Positions 1 through 9,563 of a stretch of 45,336 nucleotides of DNA are shown one piece after another. Made by a program: the position numbers and the translations under genes. The DNA lies in contig JAILNV010000125.1 in assembly GCA_024691125.1 (NCBI GenBank), positions 1 through 45,336 of the forward strand, written 5' to 3'. This stretch comes from Lachnospiraceae bacterium. Lineage in GTDB: Bacteria; Bacillota; Clostridia; Lachnospirales; Lachnospiraceae. The notes under the pieces were generated by a model. It saw nothing but the letters and a program-made list of their open reading frames with translations, did no database searches and was not told where the DNA came from. The stretch's first letter is position 1. Each line of letters begins with the position of its first letter.

Positions 1-229
1 GGTCATACTTGTTGATCGCCCTGTTCATATGGGCATATACAAAGTTCTGTCCGGGAACGGTTCCCCAGTGACCTACGATCTTCTTCTTGATCTGATCCCT
101 TGTAAGGGGCTCCCTAAGCATCGGATTGTCCAGTAAATACAGCTGCGTAGCCGCAATATAATTGGCAGCACGCCAGTATGCATTCAGATCCGATAAATAC
201 TGCTCGCTTGAATAATTGTCATTTGCCAT
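1..229 (-). CDS. xfp: Phosphoketolase, N-terminal fragment (runs off the left edge)
   Basis: Reading the minus strand from the ATG at 229 gives 76 codons to the window edge. The stretch [18 protein letters not shown], followed by [16 protein letters not shown] and [12 protein letters not shown], matches the conserved N-terminus of xylulose-5-phosphate/fructose-6-phosphate phosphoketolase, including the GHWGT segment of the thiamine-diphosphate domain. The family (about 790 residues) cleaves ketose phosphates to acetyl phosphate plus an aldose phosphate in the cytoplasm. An AGGAG ribosome binding site sits just upstream, and purC ends 34 bases away on the same strand, so the two may be co-transcribed. 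Only the first tenth of the protein is visible, so single versus dual substrate specificity cannot be judged. Confidence 0.9.
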   Translation of the reverse strand, partial: MANDNYSSEQYLSDLNAYWRAANYIAATQLYLLDNPMLREPLTRDQIKKKIVGHWGTVPGQNFVYAHMNRAINKYD

Positions 230-263
230 ATTTTCCTCTCCTTTTCGTCATACTTCTTATATC

Positions 264-1136
264 TTACAGTTCCTTCCCTGTCAGTAATTTATACGCCTGC
301 AGATACTTCTCGATCGTCTTATCCACGATGTCCTGAGGCAATGTCCAGTCATGACCCTCATTTGACTTAAGCCAGTCTCTTGCGAACTGCTTGTCAAAGG
401 ATGGCTGCGCATGTCCCGGCTCATAGCCCTCTGCCGGCCAGAAACGTGAACTGTCAGGAGTCAGCATCTCGTCCCCCACAACGATATTTCCATTCTCATC
501 CAGTCCGAACTCGAACTTCGTATCTGCAATTATAATACCCTTTGTAAGAGCATAGTCCGCACACTTCTTATACAGAGCCAAAGTGTAATCGCGAAGCTTC
601 GATGCATACTCCTCTCCCTTTCCGGGGAAACGCTCTTCAAGATACTTCACGCTCTGTTCATAGCTTATATTTTCATCATGGTCACCTATCTCAGCCTTGG
701 TCGAAGGTGTATATATCGCCTCCGGAAGCTTATCCGATTCCTTAAGACCCTCGGGAAGCCTGATGCCGCATACGGTACCGTCCTTCTGATAGCTCGCCCA
801 GCCGCTTCCCGTAATGTAACCTCTTACGATACACTCAACCGGAAGCATGTTAAGCTTCTTTACCATCATGCTGTTTCCCGTGAACTCGGGCTTTCTGAAG
901 AATTCAGGCATGTCGTTCACATCCACGGAGATCATGTGATTGGGCAGGATGTCCTCAGTCATATCGAACCAGAACTTAGACATCTGCGTGAGCACGGTAC
1001 CCTTCTTAGTGACCGTGTTGTTAAGGATAACGTCAAAACAGCTTATCCTGTCCGTTGCTACGAGAATAAGACTGTCGCCGTTATCATAGATCTCCCTCAC
1101 CTTGCCTTCTTTGATAGGTTTAAAATCAGTACTCAT
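264..1136 (-). CDS. purC: Phosphoribosylaminoimidazole-succinocarboxamide synthase
   Basis: Cytoplasmic SAICAR synthetase of de novo purine synthesis: ATP-dependent joining of CAIR and aspartate. The 290-residue product is the long form also seen in yeast Ade1. It opens with the KEGKVREIY nucleotide-binding signature (about residues 8-16), then [23 protein letters not shown] (about 102-115) and IADTKFEFG. An in-frame GTG lies five codons upstream, but AGGA sits 8 bases before the ATG at 1136, so I chose the ATG. The gene begins a minus-strand pair with the phosphoketolase gene and is divergent from rqcH. A GTTTACATAA element (1164-1173) found upstream of other nucleotide and flavin genes lies 27 bases before the start. 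Confidence 0.96.
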   Translation of the reverse strand: MSTDFKPIKEGKVREIYDNGDSLILVATDRISCFDVILNNTVTKKGTVLTQMSKFWFDMTEDILPNHMISVDVNDMPEFFRKPEFTGNSMMVKKLNMLPVECIVRGYITGSGWASYQKDGTVCGIRLPEGLKESDKLPEAIYTPSTKAEIGDHDENISYEQSVKYLEERFPGKGEEYASKLRDYTLALYKKCADYALTKGIIIADTKFEFGLDENGNIVVGDEMLTPDSSRFWPAEGYEPGHAQPSFDKQFARDWLKSNEGHDWTLPQDIVDKTIEKYLQAYKLLTGKEL

Positions 1137-1342
1137 TTCTTTATTCCTCACTTACTCATATTAGTTTACATAAGGTTAATATTATGTTTACCATATTATC
1201 ATGGCTCTCATATATATAACCCACTGTAATCTTTATCATGGAATGATTTACACTACTCATTATATTTTACAGAAATTGATGATATATGTCCACATTATAG
1301 TTAAAAATTATATATCTTCCCCATCGAAATCCCATCCTGTTC

Positions 1343-1371
1343 TTGCGCCTGTGTCCAATGTACGATATATT
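1343..1371 (+). promoter_or_regulatory. Candidate sigma-A promoter of rqcH
   Basis: TTGCGC at 1343-1348 and TATATT at 1366-1371 are separated by exactly 17 bases. The -35 is only a partial match and the -10 a good one. It would give a leader of roughly 80 bases before the rqcH ATG. Confidence 0.45.
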
Positions 1372-1401
1372 ATTACAGCGAGGAAGCATTATTCCGGATG
1401 T

Positions 1402-1425
1402 TTCCGAAGATATAAATATTCGGAA
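1402..1425 (+). other. Inverted repeat in the rqcH leader
   Basis: TTCCGAA at 1402-1408 is the exact reverse complement of TTCGGAA at 1419-1425, with a 10-base AT-rich loop. It lies in the predicted 5' leader about 20 bases before the ribosome binding site. It could be a small mRNA hairpin or an operator. No U-tract follows, so it is not a terminator. Confidence 0.4.
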
Positions 1426-1459
1426 CAGGTTCAAAATAACGGAAGAAGGTAGACGGATC

Positions 1460-3205
1460 ATGGCACTCGACGGAATAACAATGGCAGCTCTGTGCAAGGA
1501 GCTTAATGATAAAATATTAAACAGCAGGATATATAAGATAGCACAACCCGAAGAGGATGAACTTCTGCTCACGTTAAAGACAGGCAGCGGCCAGCAAAGA
1601 CTCCTTATTTCGGCCGGTGCTTCACTGCCCTTTTTATATCTGACGGAGGAGAACAAACCAAGTCCTTCTACTGCACCCAACTTCTGCATGCTGCTCCGAA
1701 AGCATATACAGAACGGGCGTATAGTGGCAGTCCGCCAGCCCTCTCTTGAGCGGATACTGATGCTTGATATCGATCATCTGAACGAAATGGGTGATATGTG
1801 CCGTAAGACCCTTGTGGTTGAGATCATGGGCAAGCACAGCAACATTATCTTCCTTGACGATAAAAACATGATAATAGACAGCATCAAGCATATTTCATCT
1901 GCCGTGAGTTCCGTGCGCGAGGTGCTTCCCGGACGTGATTACTTCATCCCGAACACTCAGGATAAATCAGACCCCCTGTCCGTAACACAGGAGGTTTTCA
2001 TTAACGCTGTCATATCCAAACCGATGCCTGCTGCCAAGGCTGTATATACGGCCCTTACCGGCTTCTCTCCCGTAATGGCTGAGGAGCTTCTGTACAGAAG
2101 CGGTCTGGATTCGTCCATACCTGCCTCCGAATTCGGTGAAGATGCGCTTCACCATCTGTATAATAATTTTATCTGGCTGACAGACAGTATCAAGGCAGGT
2201 GATTTCGAGCCAAACATCATCATTAAAGACGGTACGCCTATTGAATTCGCTGCGGTAAAGCTTACACAGTACAACGCATCCGGAAATGAGACCGAGACCA
2301 ACCCTTCTATCTCTTATGTGCTGCAGAATTACTACGCCCGTCGCAATACCGTGACCCGTATCAGGCAGAAATCTGCCGATCTTCGCCGGATAATATCAAC
2401 AGTACTTGAACGCAACGTGAAGAAATACGACCTTCAGCTCAAGCAGCTTAAGGATACCGAAAAGAAGGATAAATACAGGGTGTACGGTGAACTCATCAAT
2501 ACCTACGGTTACAATCTTGAGCCGGGCGTAAAAACATTCGAGGCAGATAATTACTATACCGGCGAGAAGATAACCATTCCCCTGGATCCTGATCTGATCC
2601 CTTCAGAGAATGCCAAGAAATACTTCGACCGTTACGGAAAGCTCAAGAGAACAGAGGAAGCCCTGACCCTGCAGACAGCAGAGACAAAGTCAGAGATAGA
2701 GCATCTTGAATCCATTGCCGCTTCACTTGATATCGCGCTTCAGGAAAGTGACCTTACGGAAATAAAGGATGAACTTGCCGAAGCCGGATATATCCGCAGG
2801 AAAGGCGGAAATAAAAAGAAAGAGCTCAAAAGCAAGCCCTTTCATTATGTAAACCAAGACGGTTTTCATATATATGTAGGTAAGAATAATTATCAGAATG
2901 ATTACCTTACCTTTAAGCTGGCATCCGGCAACGACTGGTGGTTCCATGCCAAGCAGATCCCGGGGTCTCATGTTCTGGTAAAATCAGAAGGACGTGAGCT
3001 TACCGACCGCACCTTTGAGGAGGCCGGAGCACTCGCAGCCTTCTATTCCAAAGGCCGCGAACAGGATAAAGTAGAGATAGACTATGTTCAGAAGAAGGAG
3101 GTAAAGAAACCCGCCGGTGCCAAGCCCGGTTTTGTGGTTTATTATACCAACTACTCGCTCGTGGCATCTCCGTCACTTGACGGGCTTACTCTCATTAAAG
3201 ACTGA
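1460..3205 (+). CDS. rqcH: RqcH / NFACT-family ribosome quality control protein
   Basis: A 581-residue protein of the Rqc2/NEMF/FbpA (NFACT) family. Bacterial RqcH binds the obstructed 50S subunit with peptidyl-tRNA still attached and recruits tRNA-Ala to add a C-terminal alanine tail that marks the chain for proteolysis. Seen: an NFACT-N-like start (ALDGITMAALCKEL), the segment TLVVEIMGKHSNIIF (about 135-150), helix-hairpin-helix and coiled-coil regions (about 310-430), and a C-terminal NFACT-R domain with NDWWFHAKQIPGSHV (about 493-507). The frame is open further upstream, but the ATG at 1460 with AAGG 10 bases before it fits the conserved family start. The gene converges on the HD-GYP gene with only 14 bases between stop codons. 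Older annotations call such proteins fibronectin-binding. Confidence 0.93.
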   Translation: MALDGITMAALCKELNDKILNSRIYKIAQPEEDELLLTLKTGSGQQRLLISAGASLPFLYLTEENKPSPSTAPNFCMLLRKHIQNGRIVAVRQPSLERILMLDIDHLNEMGDMCRKTLVVEIMGKHSNIIFLDDKNMIIDSIKHISSAVSSVREVLPGRDYFIPNTQDKSDPLSVTQEVFINAVISKPMPAAKAVYTALTGFSPVMAEELLYRSGLDSSIPASEFGEDALHHLYNNFIWLTDSIKAGDFEPNIIIKDGTPIEFAAVKLTQYNASGNETETNPSISYVLQNYYARRNTVTRIRQKSADLRRIISTVLERNVKKYDLQLKQLKDTEKKDKYRVYGELINTYGYNLEPGVKTFEADNYYTGEKITIPLDPDLIPSENAKKYFDRYGKLKRTEEALTLQTAETKSEIEHLESIAASLDIALQESDLTEIKDELAEAGYIRRKGGNKKKELKSKPFHYVNQDGFHIYVGKNNYQNDYLTFKLASGNDWWFHAKQIPGSHVLVKSEGRELTDRTFEEAGALAAFYSKGREQDKVEIDYVQKKEVKKPAGAKPGFVVYYTNYSLVASPSLDGLTLIKD

Positions 3206-3219
3206 TGCCCCACCTTATA

Positions 3220-4731
3220 TCACTTCTCTCTCATCTCATAGTTCACGTCTTCATCTATCATATTAAGCATGATATCGGCAAAAATGGGATCAAACTGCGT
3301 ACCGCGGCCCTTAACGATCTCTTCCCTCACACGTTGCTGCGGCATCGGCTCACGATAACTCCTGCAGCTGGTCATGGCATCATAGGCGTCCGCCACAGCG
3401 ATTATCCTTGCTTCCTCCGGAATCTCCTCGCCAAACAGACCGTCAGGATACCCGCCGCCTGAATACTTCTCATGATGCCATCTTGCCCCACATGAGAGCT
3501 TGGGTTTCTCCTTTATGTTTTTAAGTATTCTTGCGCCCATAACAGGATGGTTCTTGATCTGCTCGAATTCCTCATCCGTCAGTCTTCCCGGCTTATTGAT
3601 AACAGCATCCGGCACGCCTATCTTTCCTATATCATGCAGCAGCCCCATCATGTAGATATCGTCAATCTTCTCATCCCTGTAACCGAACCTTCTTGCTATC
3701 TCCTTGGAATAATCCGCAACACGGCTCGAATGACCGTTGGTATAAGTATCCTTCGCATCTATGGTCGTTGCCAGTGTCTGTACGATATGGATGAGCATCT
3801 GCTCATTCTCCATAACTTTGTTGCTTACCTCATCCTCCAGATGATTCTGAAGCCTTATCATCCTTACCGCCCTCTTAACACGGGCAGTCAATATTTCCGG
3901 AACAAAAGGCTTCTTAACGAAATCCATGGCGTCCATTGCGAAGCCTTCCGCCTCGACCTTCTTATTATCGTCTGCCGTAAGGAAGATAACCGGCAGTCTA
4001 CTCATATTTCCGCCATTTTCCCGCATCCTCCTTAATGTCTCGAAGCCGTCCATGTCAGGCATATTAATATCAAGCAGGATCAGATCGGGCTCATTCACTT
4101 CGAGAAAATCAATAAGCTCTGCTCCGGATCTTAATGAAGTGGTACGCATGCTTCCTTTATTAAGTACATGCTCTGCGATTTTAAGGTTAACTACGTCATC
4201 ATCGACTATAACGATCCATTCCTTCTGATAATCAGATCCGTTCCCGCTGTCCTTATGACTCGTGCTTACACTCTGGGTCTCCCAGTCAAGATCTACCTGC
4301 AGCGCCTCAGGCATCCTGTTCCACTTATGAAGCATCCTTTCAAGCACGGAATCTACGTTTGATGCATTAACCTCCTGAAGCACCAGAAGGATCTGATTCA
4401 GTGATACCTGAACCATAATATCGCTGTTCCTGAGTGTATTCTGTATGGCTTCCCTGAAATGGCATACCAGACCGTCTTTTTGCTTCACTGAAGATACTTC
4501 TTCTTTAAACTGTATGGTAAAGAGTATCTTATATGCCGATGCATTGTATCTTTCGAGATACCTTACAATATATCTGAATACATTCCCGAACACTTCATTT
4601 CCAAGCCAAATGGCATTCTCGGGGACGCTCTGTTCCAGAAGGAGTTCCGATATGGCATCTATATCCATATAGCTCTCGCCCTCTATCGGTCTGACTATCT
4701 TTTTTTCTGTCATTTCATTAACATCGCTCAT
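3220..4731 (-). CDS. Response regulator with C-terminal HD-GYP phosphodiesterase domain
   Basis: A 503-residue cytoplasmic output protein. Residues 172-292 form a receiver domain (acidic VDDD at 176-179, phosphoacceptor D221 in LLDINMP, K273/K274). Residues 310-495 form an HD-GYP domain with HD at 366-367, HHE at 419-421 and GGGYPDG at 425-431, the signature of cyclic-di-GMP phosphodiesterases. Residues about 60-140 have the helix pattern of a GGDEF domain (FREAIQNTLRNSDI, then LLVLQE) but the GGDEF loop is replaced by SLNQI, so that part looks catalytically dead; this is an inference from pattern only. The start codon overlaps the kinase stop as ATGA (4728-4731), so translation is coupled to the kinase, its likely phosphate source. 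Confidence 0.93.
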   Translation of the reverse strand: MSDVNEMTEKKIVRPIEGESYMDIDAISELLLEQSVPENAIWLGNEVFGNVFRYIVRYLERYNASAYKILFTIQFKEEVSSVKQKDGLVCHFREAIQNTLRNSDIMVQVSLNQILLVLQEVNASNVDSVLERMLHKWNRMPEALQVDLDWETQSVSTSHKDSGNGSDYQKEWIVIVDDDVVNLKIAEHVLNKGSMRTTSLRSGAELIDFLEVNEPDLILLDINMPDMDGFETLRRMRENGGNMSRLPVIFLTADDNKKVEAEGFAMDAMDFVKKPFVPEILTARVKRAVRMIRLQNHLEDEVSNKVMENEQMLIHIVQTLATTIDAKDTYTNGHSSRVADYSKEIARRFGYRDEKIDDIYMMGLLHDIGKIGVPDAVINKPGRLTDEEFEQIKNHPVMGARILKNIKEKPKLSCGARWHHEKYSGGGYPDGLFGEEIPEEARIIAVADAYDAMTSCRSYREPMPQQRVREEIVKGRGTQFDPIFADIMLNMIDEDVNYEMREK

Positions 4732-7667
4732 GCTGTCTCCTCTATGATCTGCTTAAGTGTGTCACATGTAGCCCTGTACTCGGTAAGCAGCGCCTCACAG
4801 TCCTGCTTTACCATATTAAGATCCCCATCCTTGGCTGCGAATTCATGTTTCTTCGCATGTTCGGAAAGGGGCATTATTCCTATTGTAGCCATAACGCTCT
4901 TTAGTGCATGTGCTTCCACGGCATAGTTCTTAAGATCATCTGCCGCAAGAGTGCTTCTCATACGCTCTGTCCTCGTATCGCTTTCATCTATTATATCAGC
5001 TATGATCTCCTTAAGGAAATCCTCATCTCCGGCGCTGTTCATAAGTGCGCTCTCATAATCCATACCTTCGATCTCTTCCAGTCTTTCTCTGAATGTCATT
5101 TCCCCCATACCTCCTGTAAGTTCTTCTTTTCTGTCTGTATTCATTACTCTGTCCTGCTTTGTTACGTCACTGTCAGTCTCATCTGCTTTATCCGGATTAT
5201 CCATACTTGCTTTATCCGGTTTATTCTCGCCGGACTCGCCTTCTTTAGTACTGTCTGCTCCGGCTGCTTTGGCTCCGGCTGTATCCCCCTGCTCTTCTCC
5301 CTGTACAGTCAGTATCTTATCTGGGGGAAGATAATGTCTGATCGTCTGCTCCAAAAGCACCGGATCAAGGGGTTTGGTAAGATAGTCGACGAAACCTGAA
5401 TCAAGATATATCTGCCTGCTGCCGGCTACCGCATTTGCCGTCAGGACTATTGCTGTTGTTTCATGATTAAGCGAAGCCTCGTCCTCACGAATAAGCTTAA
5501 GTGTCTCTATGCCATCAGGCTCAGGCATCATGTGATCCAGCAGAATAATATCATACTTCTTCTCTCTGCATTTCCTTAATGCATCCATTCCCCCCTGGCA
5601 CAGTTCGGGAACTATGCGGGTGCGCTTTAAAAACAGCCTTACTATGCTCAGGTTGGTTGAATTGTCATCTACTGCAAGTATGCATGCTTCGGGTGCGCTG
5701 AAATCACACTCCGACTCATCGTCTCTCTTCAGCGCTCTCCTGTCGTTTTCATAATCCTTCGAAACCGGCGTTTTGTCAACCACATTAACCGGTATCCTTA
5801 CGGTAAATACGGTTCCCTTACCGTATTCACTTTCCACGCCGATCTCACCGTTCATTGAGTCGACCACATTCTTAACTATCGCAAGTCCCAGTCCCGTTCC
5901 TTCCACATTGCGGTTCTTCTTAATGTCTATCCTTGCAAAGGCCTCAAACAGCTCTGCCTTATCCTCTTCCCTTATCCCCTGTCCGGTATCCTTAACATCC
6001 ATGCACAGACCGTAGTTATCATCTTCCAGATACCGTCCGTAAAGCCTTAAGGTTATACTGCCGGATTCCGTATATTTGATCCCGTTATTGATAAGGTTTA
6101 TAAGTATCTGCTTGATCCTTACCTCATCCGTATTAATATGATCGGGTACGTTCCCCTCTATTATCGTTTCATAAGAAAGTCCTTTACTGCAGGCTCTCTC
6201 CTTAAGCATCGGAGTTATCTCTCTTAAGATATCCGACAGGAAGCAGTCTACGTTCACGATATCTATCCTGCCCGATTCTATCTTTGAAAAATCAAGCACG
6301 TCGTTTACAAGGGACAGCAGCATCCTTCCGGCACTCTTAACACTCCTTGCATATTCGTCTATCGTATCGTCATGATTTTCACGGATTATCATTTCATTCA
6401 TTCCAAGAATGGAATTAATGGGTGTTCTTATCTCGTGCGACATACTGGCAAGGAACCGTGTCTTCGCGTTTGACAGCTCGATCGCACGCTGTCTTTCCAT
6501 ACTTATCTTACGCAGATCGACAACCTGCTGTAATATTACGAAAACAAGCAGGAACATAAGTCCTACAAGCATCGGTATCTCATTGCTCTTTAGGTCTACA
6601 AAGACAAGCATGAATATTTCCAGAAGGCAGAAAACCATGAAGCCCATAAAACCTATCGCTGTATATCTGTACTCGTGGGCATAACCCCTTTTAGCATCTA
6701 TTACAACGATCACAAAAGAAACCACCGCTACGAACGCAAGCACGGCATCCAGATATACCAGTGACACGGCAAAGGACATGATCCATGTAAAATGCAGGAC
6801 TGACCACGTTATAAGATTGATAAGCGACAGGATCTGTAAAGCGTTAAAGTACTTCTTATATCGTCCCTTCTGAATGGAGTCTATGTAAATCAGGAAGGCA
6901 AACGGCATCATCAGACAGCAGATGTAATCCATCACACCATCATAATAGACCTGTCCGAAAACCAGCGGATAAAGATGTGATACAAAAAGCAGCCACCCCG
7001 CTACGATCAGGACTCCGAAGGCTGCATACATCATGTCGATCCTCTGGCCATACCACAGCCTCAGTGCGGCTGACGCTATTATTACCAGAGCAGCCGTCAC
7101 AAACAGTATTGCCGAAAGTACAAAGCTCGTCCCGTATTTTTCGGCAATATACGCATGCGCAACATCAGTCAGAGAGATAAATGTCTCCGGGACCACAATA
7201 GGATGACGGTTGGTCCTGTACCGGATCATCTTTATTTCCTTACCGTTATCCTCGGGACTTATGGGAACCAACAGATAATAACTCTTAACCGCGCCTCCCG
7301 GTATCCTGACATCCCTTAATACTCTGAAATCGCGTCTTAATACTCCGCCAATATAAACCTCAACATCACTGCGGTTAAGGAAACAGACCACGCTGTTTGG
7401 CCTGATGTCATCAGGAAGTCTTGAAATAATGGTGAAATCCTCGTTAAATATCCTTTCATCATTATAGGTGCGTCCCACCTCGAAGCTTTCACCGTCGCTG
7501 TCGACAACCGTCCAGTTATCTATATATTCTACCTGCGTATCCGGAGTACTGCCATTTCCTGCTTCCAGGCTGCAAAAATAAACATATGCGATAATACATA
7601 TGGCAAATAAACAGAAAAAAACGGTTCTGAAAATATCTGGTCTTTTTTCCGCTTCTGTTTGTATCAC
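4728..7667 (-). CDS. Hybrid sensor histidine kinase with 7TM sensor, REC and HPt domains
   Basis: A 979-residue membrane kinase. Order: signal anchor (about 12-32); extracytoplasmic domain (33-178) resembling the beta-sandwich of 7TMR-DISM receptors; seven predicted membrane helices (180-385); HisKA with phosphorylated H411 in SHEIRTP; HATPase_c with N528, DTGQG (560-564) and GTGLGLA (590-596); receiver with D711 in LLDHMMP and K765; an acidic linker (about 785-850); and a C-terminal HPt domain with H920 in AHALKS. All four phosphorelay elements are thus present and intact. The start is GTG at 7667, chosen because GGAGG lies 8 bases upstream. The ligand is unknown; 7TMR-DISM sensors often bind small or carbohydrate ligands. 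The stop overlaps the start of the HD-GYP regulator. Confidence 0.94.
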   Translation of the reverse strand: MIQTEAEKRPDIFRTVFFCLFAICIIAYVYFCSLEAGNGSTPDTQVEYIDNWTVVDSDGESFEVGRTYNDERIFNEDFTIISRLPDDIRPNSVVCFLNRSDVEVYIGGVLRRDFRVLRDVRIPGGAVKSYYLLVPISPEDNGKEIKMIRYRTNRHPIVVPETFISLTDVAHAYIAEKYGTSFVLSAILFVTAALVIIASAALRLWYGQRIDMMYAAFGVLIVAGWLLFVSHLYPLVFGQVYYDGVMDYICCLMMPFAFLIYIDSIQKGRYKKYFNALQILSLINLITWSVLHFTWIMSFAVSLVYLDAVLAFVAVVSFVIVVIDAKRGYAHEYRYTAIGFMGFMVFCLLEIFMLVFVDLKSNEIPMLVGLMFLLVFVILQQVVDLRKISMERQRAIELSNAKTRFLASMSHEIRTPINSILGMNEMIIRENHDDTIDEYARSVKSAGRMLLSLVNDVLDFSKIESGRIDIVNVDCFLSDILREITPMLKERACSKGLSYETIIEGNVPDHINTDEVRIKQILINLINNGIKYTESGSITLRLYGRYLEDDNYGLCMDVKDTGQGIREEDKAELFEAFARIDIKKNRNVEGTGLGLAIVKNVVDSMNGEIGVESEYGKGTVFTVRIPVNVVDKTPVSKDYENDRRALKRDDESECDFSAPEACILAVDDNSTNLSIVRLFLKRTRIVPELCQGGMDALRKCREKKYDIILLDHMMPEPDGIETLKLIREDEASLNHETTAIVLTANAVAGSRQIYLDSGFVDYLTKPLDPVLLEQTIRHYLPPDKILTVQGEEQGDTAGAKAAGADSTKEGESGENKPDKASMDNPDKADETDSDVTKQDRVMNTDRKEELTGGMGEMTFRERLEEIEGMDYESALMNSAGDEDFLKEIIADIIDESDTRTERMRSTLAADDLKNYAVEAHALKSVMATIGIMPLSEHAKKHEFAAKDGDLNMVKQDCEALLTEYRATCDTLKQIIEETA

Positions 7668-7717
7668 TCAACCTGCCTCCGGTCAGGAAAACCTCCTACA
7701 GATACAACCCCCTATTA

Positions 7718-7787
7718 TTACATAAGTCTCCCACTCTTACATAAGCGTCCTTATACTCTTATGCTCATTTACTCTTATACTCTTGTG
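7718..7787. repeat. Short direct repeats upstream of the histidine kinase
   Basis: TTACATAAG occurs at 7718-7726 and again at 7737-7745. A 13-mer TTATACTCTT(A/G)TG occurs at 7751-7763 and 7775-7787, a period of 24 bases. They lie in the 123-base gap that must hold the end of the riboflavin operon and the kinase promoter. Spacing of 19 and 24 bases suggests possible tandem binding sites, but low-complexity sequence is equally possible. Confidence 0.45.
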
Positions 7788-7790
7788 TTC

Positions 7791-8264
7791 TTACATCTCA
7801 GATATCAGATTTACCATCTCTATAGCTGACAGGGCACAGTCATACCCCTTATTGCCACCCTTGCTGCCTGCTCTTGCTATAGCCTGTTCGATATTCTCTG
7901 TAGTGATCACTCCGAACAGTACAGGTATCCCTGTCTTAAGTCCTACCTGAGCCACACCCTTGGATACTTCATTGCATACATAATCATAATGCGTAGTATC
8001 GCCTCTTATAACAGCTCCGACACAGATAACCGCATCGTACTTGCCTGAAGAAGCCATTTTATCCGCAATGAGCGGGATCTCGAAGGCTCCCGGTACCCAG
8101 GCAGCCGTAATATTCTGCTCCTCCACACCGTGGCGTACAAGTCCGTCCACTGCGCCGCCAAGCAGCTTGTTAACTATGATCTCATTGAAACGGGAAGCTA
8201 CTATCCCCACCTTCATTCCTTCTTTGGCTACTACCTTACCTTCTAATACATTAATACTGTTCAT
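7791..8264 (-). CDS. ribH: 6,7-dimethyl-8-ribityllumazine synthase
   Basis: A 157-residue lumazine synthase, the penultimate riboflavin enzyme, condensing ribitylaminouracil with 3,4-dihydroxy-2-butanone 4-phosphate. Seen: [12 protein letters not shown] (about 19-30), [10 protein letters not shown] (55-64), [17 protein letters not shown] (about 82-98, with the catalytic histidine region) and [11 protein letters not shown]. Length is normal for the family, which forms 60-meric or pentameric particles. GGAGG lies 8 bases before the ATG. The gene is last in the rib cluster, 52 bases after ribBA. That gap contains a GTTTACATAA element (8299-8308) in a 13-mer identical to one before purC, so separate control of ribH is possible. 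Confidence 0.97.
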   Translation of the reverse strand: MNSINVLEGKVVAKEGMKVGIVASRFNEIIVNKLLGGAVDGLVRHGVEEQNITAAWVPGAFEIPLIADKMASSGKYDAVICVGAVIRGDTTHYDYVCNEVSKGVAQVGLKTGIPVLFGVITTENIEQAIARAGSKGGNKGYDCALSAIEMVNLISEM

Positions 8265-8316
8265 TGTCTCTTCCTCCGTAATATTTCTTCCTGTTTTAGT
8301 TTACATAATATAACAA

Positions 8317-9528
8317 TCACAGCTTGATCTCATTAAAAATATGTCCCATCTTCTCCTGTTTGGTCTTCATGTAGAACGCATCATACTGCTGAGGCTCGAT
8401 CTCTATGGGAACCCTTTCCTTAATCTCCAGTCCGAAGCCCTCCAGACTGTATACCTTATCGGGATTGTTCGTAAGAAGCCTTAAGGACTTAACCCCAAGA
8501 TCTGCAAGTATCTGGGCTCCCACCCAGTATTCCCTTAAATCCGGTGCGAAGCCAAGCTTTAAATTAGCCTCGACCGTATCATATCCCTGCTCCTGCAGCT
8601 TATATGCCTTAAGCTTGTTTATAAGCCCGATTCCACGGCCCTCCTGCCTCATATAAAGCACGATTCCCCGGCCTTCGGCCTCGACCTGCCTCATCGCCTG
8701 CTCCAGCTGCTTACCGCAGTCACATCTCTTCGAGCCAAACACATCACCAGTCAGGCACTCCGAATGAACCCTGCACAGAACATCCTCACCATCGCCTATT
8801 TCACCCTTTATGAGCGCGACATGATGCTCTCCCGTTATGTCATTAACATAGCCTGCTATTCTGAAATTCCCGATTTCCGTAGGCATATCTGCTTCCGCTT
8901 CCCTTACCACATGCTTATCATGCACATGCAGATAGCTTTGCAGCTCCTTTATCGTGATGAACTTGATCCCATGCTCTTTTGCCAGCTCCCACAGCTCAGG
9001 GGTTCTCATCATGGTACCGTCCTCTGCCATTATCTCGCAGCAGACACCCACCTCCTTAAGTCCCGCCATCCTGCACAGATCCACTGTCGCTTCAGTATGA
9101 CCGTTTCTCACCAGTACACCGCCGTGTCTCGCTGTAAGAGGGAAAACATGGCCCGGATGTCTGAAATCATTGGGAACCGATTTCTCATCACAGCACTTCT
9201 TTATCGTAAACGAGCGCTCAACGGCGGATATACCCGTCGTGGTATTTATATGATCCACCGAAACGGTAAACGCGGTACTGTGATTATCCGTATTCTCCGA
9301 CACCATCTGCGGGAAACCAAGACGCCTTGCTATCTCAACACTCATGGGCGTACATATAAGACCCCTGCCGTATGTTGCCATGAAGTTAATATTATCAGGC
9401 GTAGCGAACTCACCCGCACAGATGAAATCACCCTCATTCTCCCTGTCCGGATCGTCGGTAACCAGGATTATACGTCCTTCCCTCAGTTCTTCAAGTGCTT
9501 CTTCAATTGTATTATACTTATATTCCAT
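8317..9528 (-). CDS. ribBA: Bifunctional DHBP synthase / GTP cyclohydrolase II
   Basis: A 403-residue fusion that supplies both riboflavin precursors. Residues 1 to about 200 form the RibB half: [14 protein letters not shown] near the N-terminus, RHGGVLVR and GHTEATVDL. From about residue 205 follows the RibA half: zinc-ligand segment [18 protein letters not shown], the GTP-binding and catalytic region [10 protein letters not shown], and LLTNNPDK. Both active-site sets look complete, so both activities are expected. GGGGA lies 7 bases before the ATG. Sits 35 bases after ribE and before ribH in one operon. Confidence 0.97.
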   Translation of the reverse strand: MEYKYNTIEEALEELREGRIILVTDDPDRENEGDFICAGEFATPDNINFMATYGRGLICTPMSVEIARRLGFPQMVSENTDNHSTAFTVSVDHINTTTGISAVERSFTIKKCCDEKSVPNDFRHPGHVFPLTARHGGVLVRNGHTEATVDLCRMAGLKEVGVCCEIMAEDGTMMRTPELWELAKEHGIKFITIKELQSYLHVHDKHVVREAEADMPTEIGNFRIAGYVNDITGEHHVALIKGEIGDGEDVLCRVHSECLTGDVFGSKRCDCGKQLEQAMRQVEAEGRGIVLYMRQEGRGIGLINKLKAYKLQEQGYDTVEANLKLGFAPDLREYWVGAQILADLGVKSLRLLTNNPDKVYSLEGFGLEIKERVPIEIEPQQYDAFYMKTKQEKMGHIFNEIKL

Positions 9529-9563
9529 GCCATGATCCCCGTGTCTTTATTTGTTATTCCTGT

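Larger units (their letters stand above)
1137..1459. other. Divergent intergenic region between purC and rqcH
   Basis: This 323-base AT-rich stretch holds no gene I can support. It must carry the promoters of purC (minus) and rqcH (plus). On plus I see a plausible sigma-A promoter at 1343-1371 and a small dyad at 1402-1425. On the purC side a 13-mer TTAGTTTACATAA starting at 1161 is repeated exactly before ribH. I could not pick a convincing -35/-10 pair for purC. The short frames in this stretch lack ribosome binding sites. Confidence 0.6.
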
